Of a stretch of DNA of 50,668 bases, positions 1-7,993 are shown one piece after another. Origin of the DNA: Gammaproteobacteria bacterium (lineage in GTDB: Bacteria; Pseudomonadota; Gammaproteobacteria; Arenicellales; Arenicellaceae). The notes beneath the pieces were generated by a model. The model did no database searches. It saw nothing but the letters and a program-made list of their open reading frames with translations, and was not told where the DNA came from. Position numbers and translations under genes: made by a program. Positions within the stretch are counted from its first letter, which is position 1; each line of letters begins with the position of its first letter. The stretch spans positions 1-50,668 of the forward strand of contig JAFMHC010000010.1 in NCBI GenBank assembly GCA_017854775.1, written 5' to 3'.

Positions 1-2498
1 CGCAGGCGTCGGTCGATCGGCTCGATGTCACCTACCTAGATGGGGACACCACGCTGCGAATAGAGCTTAATCAGCTTAGCCTAGATTACACGCTGTCGCA
101 GTTAATCACGGGGCACGCTGAGAACCTATCTGTTGACTCGATCGTTCTAACGCTTGATCAGCAGAGTAGCGAACAAGCCGGTCCATCTCCCACTCTACCG
201 ACTATCGAACATCTTATAGCGGCTTACAAAGCCGCTGATACACGCAATTTTCCGCTAAACACTGTGCGACTGCCGTCTATCTCAATCTCACATAATCTGG
301 CGTCTGAGTCAAAAACCGAATTTGATAGCATTGAGTTACAAGCAGAGTTAAGCAAGCATGAAACCCAACTAAATACTGAGCTGCTGTTTGCCAATCAACA
401 GAAAATAAATTGGACTAACGATCAAGACAATGGCTGGAACGTTCAATTTTTTGACGCCCCCGTGCAGGACGGGGTTTCTCAACAGCCTGAGCCTTCTCAA
501 CTTCCTGAGCCTTCTAAACAGCATGCAGATCTAAGTCAGCCTGCTTTCAAAGGATCACTCAATCAAGTTGGCCAGTCGCTAGTGTTTAGTGCTGAGATTC
601 AACCTAGCTTATCGCAGCGCTGGCTAGCATCAATCGAGCAGACAGAGAGTTCAATAGAACTATCTGACATTGCACTCACGGGAACAATTAGCGGCAACAA
701 TCCGACGCCTGGATTGGCCGTATTATCGACAATTGATATTCAAACTCTAAGCATCCAGGATTGGAATATTCAAACCTTAACCGCTCAGTTTGAGGTTCAG
801 ATAAAACAAGCGTCGGCAACCTTCGATCAATCGCAAGAAAGCTGGCAGGTCAATGTTCAATCCAATAACACGCTATCACTCACGGGGGCCAGCTCAGCTG
901 ATTGGCAGGTCGACAACCTCACTCTTAGAGTTAGCAGTGATGCAAACTTTACTCAAGATGTAAGCCAGATTAGCTCGCCGGAGTTTCTATTGACTGTTGG
1001 CAATCTGCAGCAAGCTGACGAGTTAGAGCTGTCCGACACTTCATTTTCGGGCGCAGTCTCGGCGCACATAGACGCTAAGCAATGGCAGATCGACGTAGCT
1101 GAATCATGGCAATTAGCCAGCCAATACAGCCGTATGGATGAGACCGAACTGCCGCAGGGTTGGGCTATGACGTCAACTCAGCCATTGCATTTAAACGGCG
1201 ACTTTCAAGCAGCCGCTCAAGCAGCGCTTGAAGCAACACTATTAGAAATAACCATACCGGTTGTGCAAGACAAGGCATTAGAGCAACGCATTCAGCCGCT
1301 TAACCCGTCGTTGCAAATCGAGCAAGCACGATTCAATCAGGACTCGTTGTACGCCACAGGATTGTTAGCAATACCTCAGCTGACGATTGGTGGTATTGCT
1401 ACTGATAACAAACAAGAGAATGCTTGGCGATTGGATAATGTGAACCAGTCTTTTGAATTCAGCAATAACTTGCTGATAAGTCGCGGCAGCGTGCAGAGTA
1501 CAGAGCGCAACCTGCATATAGAGACCACCAGCAAACACGATTTTAAGGGCCGACAGGGCAGCTCAGAGTTTCGTTTCAAGACCTTAAACTTCAGCGACCC
1601 TCAACGACTTAATCAATTGGTATTCCCTGTTGTGTCACCAGTAAGCCTTGTTGTTGGCGAGATTGATCTATCTGGCCAAGCTCGCTGGTATGATAAAGAG
1701 GGGCAATGGCAAACAACGGTCGACATTGATGCGCAATTAGAGAATCTTGGTGGGGCTTACGAGCAAGCGTATTTTTCAGGCCTTAATGGTCAATTGTCGC
1801 TGCAAGTGTACCCTGAAATTATTAGTAAAACGCCACATAGCCTGACGGTGGCGCAGTTAGATGCGGGCGTCGAAAACAAGGATATGGTGCTAGAGTTTAA
1901 ACTACGGCCTTCAACCTTTGGTGACTTGCCTATCGTTGACATTCTGCAGGCGCAAACTCAACTATTGCAAGGCAGTGTTAGCCTAAAGCAAACAGCATAC
2001 GATTTGAATCAGCCACAACAGAGTTTGCAAGTGGTGTTAGAAAACATTGACCTCGATGAACTGGTAACACTGCAACAACTTGATGATGTTCAAGCCACAG
2101 GCTTAATCAATGGCCTACTGCCAATCACCATTAACAACGGTCAAATCAGTATTGATGATGGTCAGTTGCAAGCGATAGCACCTGGCGGAGTGCTTAAGTA
2201 TCAAGCGGATACAGATGCTCTGCTGTCAAACAAATATGCTGAAACAGTGGTGTTGGCTCTGAGAAATTTTCACTATGATGTATTACGTGCAGACACCCAA
2301 TATAAGCCCGACGGCACCTTACTCCTTAAGCTGCAATTGCAAGGCAATAACCCAGCTTTTGAGCAGGGCCGACAAGTTAAGCTAAATATTAATCTTGAAC
2401 AAAACGTATTAAAGTTACTTGAAAGTTTGAGGCTGTATGACGGAGTTAGTGATAGGCTTGATAAACGAGTGCGAGATCTCTATCAACAAACTAAATAG
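1..2498 (+). CDS. ydbH: YdbH-family intermembrane lipid-transport protein, 5' end outside window
   Basis: AsmA/TamB-like protein that, in E. coli, shares with TamB and YhdP the job of moving phospholipids from inner to outer membrane, working with the lipoprotein YnbE. The frame is open from base 3 with no in-frame stop, so about 831 residues are visible and the N-terminal membrane anchor lies upstream of the window; a GTG at 264 is internal and not the start. Most of the protein is low-complexity beta-strand-like sequence rich in Gln and Ser. The C-terminal block around 2110-2210 (LPITINNGQISIDDGQL, then APGGVLKYQ) is the recognisable family signature. The next two genes are ynbE and ydbL, the usual E. 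coli order, which strongly supports the call. Confidence 0.9.
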   Translation, partial: QASVDRLDVTYLDGDTTLRIELNQLSLDYTLSQLITGHAENLSVDSIVLTLDQQSSEQAGPSPTLPTIEHLIAAYKAADTRNFPLNTVRLPSISISHNLASESKTEFDSIELQAELSKHETQLNTELLFANQQKINWTNDQDNGWNVQFFDAPVQDGVSQQPEPSQLPEPSKQHADLSQPAFKGSLNQVGQSLVFSAEIQPSLSQRWLASIEQTESSIELSDIALTGTISGNNPTPGLAVLSTIDIQTLSIQDWNIQTLTAQFEVQIKQASATFDQSQESWQVNVQSNNTLSLTGASSADWQVDNLTLRVSSDANFTQDVSQISSPEFLLTVGNLQQADELELSDTSFSGAVSAHIDAKQWQIDVAESWQLASQYSRMDETELPQGWAMTSTQPLHLNGDFQAAAQAALEATLLEITIPVVQDKALEQRIQPLNPSLQIEQARFNQDSLYATGLLAIPQLTIGGIATDNKQENAWRLDNVNQSFEFSNNLLISRGSVQSTERNLHIETTSKHDFKGRQGSSEFRFKTLNFSDPQRLNQLVFPVVSPVSLVVGEIDLSGQARWYDKEGQWQTTVDIDAQLENLGGAYEQAYFSGLNGQLSLQVYPEIISKTPHSLTVAQLDAGVENKDMVLEFKLRPSTFGDLPIVDILQAQTQLLQGSVSLKQTAYDLNQPQQSLQVVLENIDLDELVTLQQLDDVQATGLINGLLPITINNGQISIDDGQLQAIAPGGVLKYQADTDALLSNKYAETVVLALRNFHYDVLRADTQYKPDGTLLLKLQLQGNNPAFEQGRQVKLNINLEQNVLKLLESLRLYDGVSDRLDKRVRDLYQQTK

Positions 2499-2509
2499 GT
2501 ACACAGCGG

Positions 2510-2737
2510 ATGACATCAAGCTCACAAATAGTGCGATTCAAGATTAATAAGCTAAGGCAGTTTTTGCTAGTTGGCGGGTGTTTATTGCTAGCCACGGCAT
2601 GCACCCCAACCGTGCAAGTAGCGGTACCGTCTGAGCCGATTACTATTAATTTGAATATAAAAATTGAACATGAAATTAAAATCAAAGTAGAAAGAGAACT
2701 CGATGAGTTATTCAGTGAAGACTCCGAGTTATTTTAA
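2510..2737 (+). CDS. ynbE: YnbE-family outer-membrane lipoprotein
   Basis: Small lipoprotein (75 residues) that in E. coli forms an intermembrane bridge with YdbH. It has a basic N-terminus, a hydrophobic stretch and a lipobox (LATAC), then the family-typical segment PSEPITINLNIKIEHEI, which closely resembles E. coli YnbE. It starts 11 bases after the ydbH stop, so it is almost certainly co-transcribed. At 75 residues it is slightly longer than the E. coli protein, mainly before the hydrophobic core. A second 72-codon frame (2703-2921) overlaps its end but has no recognisable content. Confidence 0.93.
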   Translation: MTSSSQIVRFKINKLRQFLLVGGCLLLATACTPTVQVAVPSEPITINLNIKIEHEIKIKVERELDELFSEDSELF

Positions 2738-2967
2738 CCTAGAAACCTCAGTTGAACGCGAAAAAGATGTGCAACTAATTGATGTGAATAAGGAATTCAG
2801 AAAATGTGAAGTCACCTTGTTGGTGATGAACACTTTTATGGATTCCTTAGGCATATTAAGGAGTTGTGCAGACTTTCGTGTTTCGACTGAGGCTTCTAGG
2901 TTTGAGCAAGCAACACGCTAGTACTTCCCTTTGTTATTAATTTCTACCTTATTATGAGTATCAAATC

Positions 2968-3294
2968 ATGAAAAAGTTAAACGTCATTCTGATCAGCCTA
3001 TTGGCCTCATTATTAATCACCAACACAGCATTTGCCTTATCGCTAGGCGAGGCCAAGCAACAAGGGTTGGTTGGTGAACAGCTTACCGGCTACCTAGGCA
3101 CAGTGAGCGCCACGGACGAGACCACCGCCTTAGTGAACGACATTAATGCTAAGCGCAAGCAGAAATACCAAGAAATCGCACAACGCAATGGCACTAGTTT
3201 GGAGTCAGTTGAAAAACTGGCAGGCAAAAGCGCCCTGCAAAAAACACCCGCTGGGCAATTTATTAATTTAGGCCGCGGTTGGCAGAAGAAATAA
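2968..3294 (+). CDS. ydbL: YdbL-family (DUF1318) periplasmic protein
   Basis: Third member of the ydbH-ynbE-ydbL set; in E. coli YdbL is a periplasmic protein that modulates the YdbH-YnbE bridge. The 108-residue product has a clear signal peptide ending near AFA-LS, followed by the DUF1318 pattern: LGEAKQQGLVGEQLTGYLG, a central region with VNDINAKRKQKYQEIA, and the C-terminal PAGQFINLGRGWQKK. It is separated from ynbE by 230 bases, wider than expected for a tight operon. I see no strong ribosome-binding site just before the ATG, and a terminator follows at 3374-3408. Confidence 0.93.
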   Translation: MKKLNVILISLLASLLITNTAFALSLGEAKQQGLVGEQLTGYLGTVSATDETTALVNDINAKRKQKYQEIAQRNGTSLESVEKLAGKSALQKTPAGQFINLGRGWQKK

Positions 3295-3373
3295 TTAAAC
3301 CGCATAAGCCTGGTTAGATAATCTAGACATAGATTAAGTCTGGATTTCGCTTACTTATATTTGTATGCCGATT

Positions 3374-3408
3374 AAAAAGCTTGCCACAATTACTATGACA
3401 AGCTTTTT
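3374..3408. terminator. Bidirectional intrinsic terminator
   Basis: Perfect 10-bp inverted repeat (AAAAAGCTTG at 3374-3383 and CAAGCTTTTT at 3399-3408) with a 15-base loop. The stem ends in T-runs on both strands. It lies between ydbL (plus) and the convergent acidic repeat gene (minus), so it can end both transcripts. Confidence 0.75.
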
Positions 3409-3431
3409 CTTACTGATTTCACTAAGAGAGG

Positions 3432-4700
3432 CTAGTTAGCGACGACACCATCTAAATCCAAGACTATACCTTGCGAACCACGAACATTGACAACCCCCTC
3501 GCCTTCGCCGCCTTGCTCAATCTTTAGTTTTTCATCATCGCCACCGATTAAAGAGCTTGAAACAACACTAACCGCCACATCGCCGCCATCAGCTTCTTCG
3601 AGTTCAATGCCCTCTTTACTACCGTTATTGTCAACGGTAGTCACTCGAAGCAAGGTGACCTTCAAATTACCGGCACCTTCTTCAGAGGCCTTTACCGCCT
3701 CATCTTGGTTATTACTTGCTAACACATTATTCAGGCGCATCGAAATATCACCCTCGTCTTCTTCGTCAAAATCCAACCCTTCGTCATAATTATTAGTGAC
3801 TTGGGTATTTCGAACACTGGCGTAAATTGTGCCAGCCCCGGCTTCGTCGATATCGAAACCGTCGTCAACGTCGCGATCACCATCATCATCGCAAGGGCCA
3901 CCTTCAAATTCACTGACTAAGTTACAGTACTCGCCATTGCGGTCGAACACACTATTGCGCACATCGGCGACAACGTTACCGTTATTACCTTCATCTAACT
4001 CAACGCCATCGGCACCAATATTACTAAAAGTGGAATTGTAAGCAGTAAAATAAATATCACCTTCGCCTCGATCGTCAACGCGAACCCCGTCGGCATCGGC
4101 TCGGCCAAAACCAACGCCATTAATCGTGACATTATCTAATTTCACTGAAATTGATGCCGGTGAGCCTTCGCCACCACCGCCACTGCCGCCGCCACAATCA
4201 TCACCAAGAGAGCAATCAGACACATGTACACCGTGATGACCGACGTGAAATACCGACACGTCGCTCAAACTTACTTTAACAATGCCGGTGCGCTCGATCG
4301 GTACTTGCACAAAAATGCCCTTACCACCCGTTGGCTCGGCAGGGTTATTATTCACCGTGTCAGCGCTGCCAATGAAGCTCATGCTTGAAATCGCTACATT
4401 CGCGCCGTTGGTAATAGAAAGAACCGTTTCTTGCTCACCAATAGCTGAACCATCAATAACTTGACCATTACCTTGTATACGCAAGCGACCATTACCGTTG
4501 AACTTCAATCCAGAATTGATGATGATAGTCGACACATTAGAACTGATGCGGACGGTATGCGCGCCGCTTTCCAAAGCAGCTCGCAGCGACCCTTGACCAT
4601 CATTGTTACCATTGCTGACGAAGGCATAAGAGCTGGCGTAAGCCGAATCACTTAGTACCAGGGCGCTGAGTATCGAGCTAATTAATAAACGTTTTTTCAT
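3432..4700 (-). CDS. Secreted acidic beta-helix-like repeat protein
   Basis: Unknown function. The start at 4700 is preferred over an in-frame ATG 36 bases upstream because GAGAG precedes it and it begins a proper signal peptide (MKKRLLISSILSALVLSDSA, cleavage near YAS). The mature N-terminal part has the look of a right-handed parallel beta-helix (VIDGSAIG, ITNGANVAISSMSF). From about residue 156 (position 4235) onward it carries repeats of about 27 residues, each with a G-V/F-x-hydrophobic-D/E-D/E turn, a small G-D-I/V-x4-V strand and an N-S/N-x-V strand, very rich in Asp and Glu. Two Cys pairs sit in loops (near residues 163/169 and 259/270 from this start). No catalytic motif of polysaccharide lyases or hydrolases was recognised. 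A calcium-binding or surface-exposed structural role is a guess. Confidence 0.75.
   Translation of the reverse strand: MKKRLLISSILSALVLSDSAYASSYAFVSNGNNDGQGSLRAALESGAHTVRISSNVSTIIINSGLKFNGNGRLRIQGNGQVIDGSAIGEQETVLSITNGANVAISSMSFIGSADTVNNNPAEPTGGKGIFVQVPIERTGIVKVSLSDVSVFHVGHHGVHVSDCSLGDDCGGGSGGGGEGSPASISVKLDNVTINGVGFGRADADGVRVDDRGEGDIYFTAYNSTFSNIGADGVELDEGNNGNVVADVRNSVFDRNGEYCNLVSEFEGGPCDDDGDRDVDDGFDIDEAGAGTIYASVRNTQVTNNYDEGLDFDEEDEGDISMRLNNVLASNNQDEAVKASEEGAGNLKVTLLRVTTVDNNGSKEGIELEEADGGDVAVSVVSSSLIGGDDEKLKIEQGGEGEGVVNVRGSQGIVLDLDGVVAN
3450..4091 (-). repeat. About 7 acidic protein repeats of ~27 residues
   Basis: In-gene repeat array at the protein level. Units begin DGVRVDDRGEGDI, DGVELDEGNNGNV, DGFDIDEAGAGTI, EGLDFDEEDEGDI, EAVKASEEGAGNL, EGIELEEADGGDV and EKLKIEQGGEGEG. 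Spacing is about 27 residues except for a ~22-residue Cys- and Asp-rich insertion after the second unit. DNA identity between units is low, so the array is old or under selection for structure, not a recent expansion. Confidence 0.7.
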
Positions 4701-4988
4701 TGTTTCTCTCATTATTGAAAAGTAGGGATTTGCCAAGATAATAGTCTAATTAGTAATTGTGACAGTTTTATGCTGGCACTCAGATGGTGTCCATAGAAAA
4801 GTATTAGAGAAACAGTGATGTAACTATATGGATAGGATGAGCTAAGTAGCGAGGTCCTGATCTGAGTTAGAGAAGCTCCACCACTGCAAATTTATTAGCA
4901 GTATTGACGAGCCAAAAATTTCACTCTGACCCCGACTCGTACATTACCCGCGCGGGTGAGTCACTGAAGACCGCATGTTTCTGTTAGA

Positions 4989-5570
4989 TTATTTTGCGCG
5001 AAATGAAACATCATATTTCACAAGATGCTCTTTATAGTATTCATGCAACTTTCGTGATTTGCTTAGATAATCTACAATTAGGGGTGAGTAATAATCGAGC
5101 GCATCCGCACCTGGAGCTTGAGCAAAATTTAATTCGATAGCGCTAAAGAAAAGACAATCTTCTATATCGCCCAGTAGTACAACCAGCTTGGAATCAACAT
5201 AAGGCGCGAGTAAGTAAGTCTGCTTGATACTCTCCTTAACCGAGAGGTTGTGATAGTAAAAATACTCAGTCCAGCTTCGATAGGTTCTGCCTAAGTGTTT
5301 GTGTGGGGTCTTAGATAGCGGTAAAACAGTTGCCATAAACTCCATAACATCTTGATCTGAGTTAAGCTGTGGAGTTTCATTATTCCCCGATAAAAAGTTC
5401 ATGAATATGATGTGGGGCTCTGGTGCCAGAGCGATACTACGTACTTTCCGCGCTACAATTTGCGAAAGGTTGCCCTTATCTCCTTGCTGAAGCTTGTGGT
5501 TCCATATTTGCGCTGCAACTATGAGAATCGCTGCTAATACTGTGAGGGTGAGTGGGCTAATCATTTTCAT
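4989..5570 (-). CDS. Membrane-anchored protein of unknown function
   Basis: I do not recognise this 193-residue protein. It begins with a hydrophobic segment (residues 4-21, PLTLTVLAAILIVAAQIW) that reads as an uncleaved N-terminal anchor or signal peptide, followed by a mostly helical soluble domain with many Tyr residues (TYRSWTEYFYYHN) and a single Cys. AAGGA lies about 6 bases before the ATG. It stands alone: a 288-base gap separates it from the acidic repeat gene downstream, and some 500 bases of non-coding DNA lie upstream. Nothing in it suggests an enzyme. Confidence 0.6.
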   Translation of the reverse strand: MKMISPLTLTVLAAILIVAAQIWNHKLQQGDKGNLSQIVARKVRSIALAPEPHIIFMNFLSGNNETPQLNSDQDVMEFMATVLPLSKTPHKHLGRTYRSWTEYFYYHNLSVKESIKQTYLLAPYVDSKLVVLLGDIEDCLFFSAIELNFAQAPGADALDYYSPLIVDYLSKSRKLHEYYKEHLVKYDVSFRAK

Positions 5571-5895
5571 AGATTCCTTGAGTGTCTAACGAAGCTGTAG
5601 TTATTAGACTATCAGTCCAGCGACTTCAGCGAAACAAAATTAAGTTGAATGGAGGCTCCTCTGTGACCGCACCGACTACATACCAATACCTTGGTAACAT
5701 CATTCAACTTATCATCCGCATCTAACCCGTCGAGCCTTTTATTATTTCTGCATTAATAACGTGAGTACGTGGGGGCCGTGTTTTGCTTTTTGCCAATGAC
5801 TGAAACGGGATGCCATAGTCATTTTGACCGAGCGAAACGAGTAGAAAAATCTCAATGTATGATCAGTGTCTTTTCAATTACGTTTGAATTTTAGA

Positions 5896-5935
5896 TACCC
5901 TCAGGGGGCAACTAGTACCCTCAAGAGGCACCTAG
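5896..5935. repeat. Imperfect 20-bp tandem repeat, two units
   Basis: Two adjacent units, TACCCTCAGGGGGCAACTAG and TACCCTCAAGAGGCACCTAG, differ at three positions. It is non-coding and lies just upstream of the palindrome element. Confidence 0.75.
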
Positions 5936-6030
5936 CACCAACAAGCGGCGCCGCTCGTAGAGCTAGCCCGAGCCATAAGCCGCCTAAAGGCGTAACGAAG
6001 TTACGACAGCGGTGTGTTTCTTTGCTTCTG

Positions 6031-6049
6031 TTTCTTTGCGCCAAAGAAA
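6031..6049. repeat. Perfect 8-bp inverted repeat in a likely dispersed element
   Basis: TTTCTTTG and CAAAGAAA are separated by CGC. No T-run follows, so this is not a clear terminator. It is the core of a segment that resembles palindromic intergenic elements recalled from other gammaproteobacteria; only one intact copy is visible in this window. Confidence 0.5.
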
Positions 6050-6087
6050 TGAAGGCCCGCCACGGCAGTGGCAAACTATGGGCGATG

Positions 6088-6432
6088 GGTTTCACCGATC
6101 AACGAGCCCCATCTGTTTCATTCACCTCTAGCAGGAGGCTGGAACAAAGGCCGAATAAAACTAGCTCAACTCAACCAAATTACTAAAGTTATCAAGCGCC
6201 TCAGGATTAGCCAAGGCGGTAGCGTTCTTGACCGGCCGCCCTTCGACGATATCGCGGACGGCAAGCTCACTAATTTTACCTGACTTGGTTCTTGGGATAT
6301 CAGCAACTTGTAGAATCACCGCAGGCACATGCCTGGGGCTAGCGCCCTGCCGGATTTTTAAGTTGATTTCACTACGCAATGAATCATCCAAGACCTGACC
6401 CGGCGCCATAACCACGAAAAGCACCACCCGCA
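6088..6432. repeat. Direct repeat A (displaced copy of acetoacetyl-CoA synthetase 3' end)
   Basis: Aligns without gaps to 7649-7993 at an offset of 1561 bases. By hand I count about 26 mismatches over the last ~250 bases (roughly 90% identity). Identity falls off gradually on the left (boundary approximate) but stops abruptly on the right at 6432, where copy A runs into unrelated sequence. Confidence 0.85.
6161..6432 (-). pseudogene. 3'-terminal fragment of acetoacetyl-CoA synthetase gene
   Basis: About 88 codons matching the C-terminal end of the acetoacetyl-CoA synthetase encoded at 7722-9734, including the TKSGK catalytic-lysine segment and a normal stop codon, but with no N-terminal part. 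Nearly all of the ~26 base differences from the intact copy are silent; I count three amino-acid changes (S/A, K/N, T/A). This suggests the fragment spent most of its divergence under selection as part of a working gene and was cut off recently. It is not expected to make a functional protein. Confidence 0.88.
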
Positions 6433-6780
6433 AGAAAAGCGGTCGGTGACAAATGACTCTCATTCGCGTTTGTCACCGCCCCCTTTATTCCACATTGAGG
6501 CTTAGCAGTAGCACGTGCCACGTTGATTACGATCGATGACCATTTCCTTGAAAGATAAATTGCTTTGAGAACCAACCAATTACTAAACTATCGAAATACG
6601 TGTTCGGGATAGACTGAACTCGGTCAAAAGTAACTTCGCAAAACTAAATGAACAACCGATACTCTTCGGGTTTAAAAAGCAGATTAATACACTTTGTTTA
6701 CATATGACCATTATAATGGGCTAGCTATATCCCAATTCGCACCTAGAAGGTGCTCTAAATGAAACAAAGGAGAACGTTAC
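6433..6780. promoter_or_regulatory. Leader/promoter region of the Tat-protein gene
   Basis: AT-rich non-coding stretch between the duplication breakpoint and the Tat gene. A good -10 match, TATAAT, lies at 6712-6717. No well-spaced -35 is visible (a TTTACA at 6697-6702 is too close). AAAGGAG lies about 8 bases before the ATG at 6781. Apart from the hairpin at 6444-6478 I see nothing else here. Confidence 0.4.
6444..6478. repeat. Perfect 10-bp hairpin beside the duplication breakpoint
   Basis: CGGTGACAAA (6444-6453) and TTTGTCACCG (6469-6478) with a 15-base loop, starting 12 bases from where copy A of the duplication ends. There is no T-run on either side, so it is not a standard terminator. 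Its place at the junction makes it a candidate element end or recombination site. Confidence 0.6.
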
Positions 6781-7485
6781 ATGAAACCATCCAACAAAGA
6801 CGAACGAAGATCATTTCTTAAACAGGCTAGTGTTGGGTCAGTTGGCCTTGGAGCTGCGATATCAAGTCTAGCGGCTAGCGACCCCGTTTTTGCAAGACTA
6901 CAGACTAAGTATACCTATGAGCATGTTGCTGACCTTATGGAAAAAGTAAGATCCGCAGAACCTTCGAGTAAAGCTCAACTAGCGTTTGAGCAAACTATTA
7001 ATAATATCAAACAGTTAATTATTGAAAAGGATGAGATTATCGATACAGTCTCCACCGATATTAGAGGTTTTTTGGAGGATATTAATGTTGATGAATTCGG
7101 CAAAGATAATAAGGGTATGTTAGGTTTACCACAGAAATTAACAGATACACTTGTAGGAGCTTATCTCGCAGGAATTAATCGGTTTGAATTTGGAGAATTT
7201 GAGGCAAGCGAACTTCATCGGAGTTTAGAACTAAGAAAGCCATTAGAGCCTGATTTTCTTTCAACTTTTGCCGAAAATATTCAACAGGAAATTCACCTGA
7301 ACTCTAAAGTTAATGAGCAATTCGTCAAAATCGGTCGGCCGGCTATCGAAAAAATATTGTCGGATGCTCCAGGGTCAAATAGCAAGAATAAGCTGGTGGA
7401 TCCAGTAACATTAACATGGGTGATTATAATTGTGGTAGTGGTAGTGATTGCGGTATTCGCGGCAATATTTGGTGAAAAAAGATAG
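6781..7485 (+). CDS. Tat-exported, C-tail-anchored protein of unknown function
   Basis: A 234-residue protein I do not recognise. The N-terminus is a textbook twin-arginine signal (RRSFLKQ followed by a weakly hydrophobic Gly/Ala stretch and cleavage near VFA). The middle is predicted to be largely helical and charged (for example VADLMEKVRSAEPSSKAQLA and IIEKDEIIDTVSTD). The C-terminus is one strong membrane helix (LTWVIIIVVVVVIAVFAAIF) with a short basic tail (GEKR). The expected topology is a folded domain outside the cytoplasmic membrane held by a C-terminal anchor. The gene is AT-rich: two 60-base lines counted by hand gave about 35-37% GC, against about 48% in a line of the neighbouring gene. 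Together with its position between two copies of another gene's 3' end, this suggests acquisition by transfer. Strong ribosome-binding site. Confidence 0.75.
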   Translation: MKPSNKDERRSFLKQASVGSVGLGAAISSLAASDPVFARLQTKYTYEHVADLMEKVRSAEPSSKAQLAFEQTINNIKQLIIEKDEIIDTVSTDIRGFLEDINVDEFGKDNKGMLGLPQKLTDTLVGAYLAGINRFEFGEFEASELHRSLELRKPLEPDFLSTFAENIQQEIHLNSKVNEQFVKIGRPAIEKILSDAPGSNSKNKLVDPVTLTWVIIIVVVVVIAVFAAIFGEKR

Positions 7486-7590
7486 GATTTTTGACAATCG
7501 CATTTTTTGAAAAAAAATCGCTCTGGTGGCAAAATATTAAATTAAGCAGAACCCTTAAATATTCGCATATCGCTACATAATATTAAATTT

Positions 7591-7615
7591 AGGAGCCTAA
7601 CGGCTCCTCTTTTTT
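7591..7615 (+). terminator. Intrinsic terminator of the Tat-protein gene
   Basis: Stem AGGAGCC (7591-7597) and GGCTCCT (7602-7608), loop TAAC, followed by CTTTTTT. It lies about 105 bases after the Tat-protein stop codon and is a strong, typical rho-independent terminator. Confidence 0.85.
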
Positions 7616-7648
7616 ATGGCTTTCGAATGACCTTTTAAGTGGAGGCTA

Positions 7649-7993
7649 CTGCCAATTCGTCGATAAGCACTATCTGTTTCATGCACATTTACTAGAAGGC
7701 AGAAACACTTGCCGTACAAAATCAGCTCAGCTCAACCAAATTGCTAAAGTTATCCAATGCTTCAGGATTAGCTAAGGCGGTGGTGTTCTTGACCGGCCGC
7801 CCTTCGACGATATCGCGAACCGCGAGTTCACTGATTTTGCCTGACTTGGTTCTTGGGATATCAGCGACTTGCAGAATCACCGCTGGCACATGCCTGGGGC
7901 TGGCGCCCTGCCGGATTTTCAACTTGATTTCACTGCGCAATGAATCGTCCAGAACCTGACCCGACGCCATAACCACGAAAAGTACCACCCGCA
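7649..7993. repeat. Direct repeat B (3' end of the intact acetoacetyl-CoA synthetase gene)
   Basis: Partner of the copy at 6088-6432. Its coding part (7722-7993) is in frame with the full-length gene to its right, so this copy is the functional 3' end. The repeats flank a ~1.2-kb segment holding the Tat-protein gene. Confidence 0.85.

Larger units (their letters stand above)
5571..6087. other. Intergenic region with repeats, no gene seen
   Basis: I found no convincing gene here. It contains an imperfect 20-bp tandem repeat (5896-5935) and a perfect palindrome, TTTCTTTG-CGC-CAAAGAAA, at 6031-6049, inside a stretch that resembles dispersed intergenic elements I recall from other proteobacteria (a memory-based impression). 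The short open frames through it lack recognisable content. Confidence 0.5.

Noticed and set aside
5866-6186. 106-codon plus-strand frame
   Set aside because: It runs through the tandem repeat, the palindrome and the displaced synthetase fragment; no ribosome-binding site and no recognisable domain. It looks like a chance frame in a dispersed repeat.
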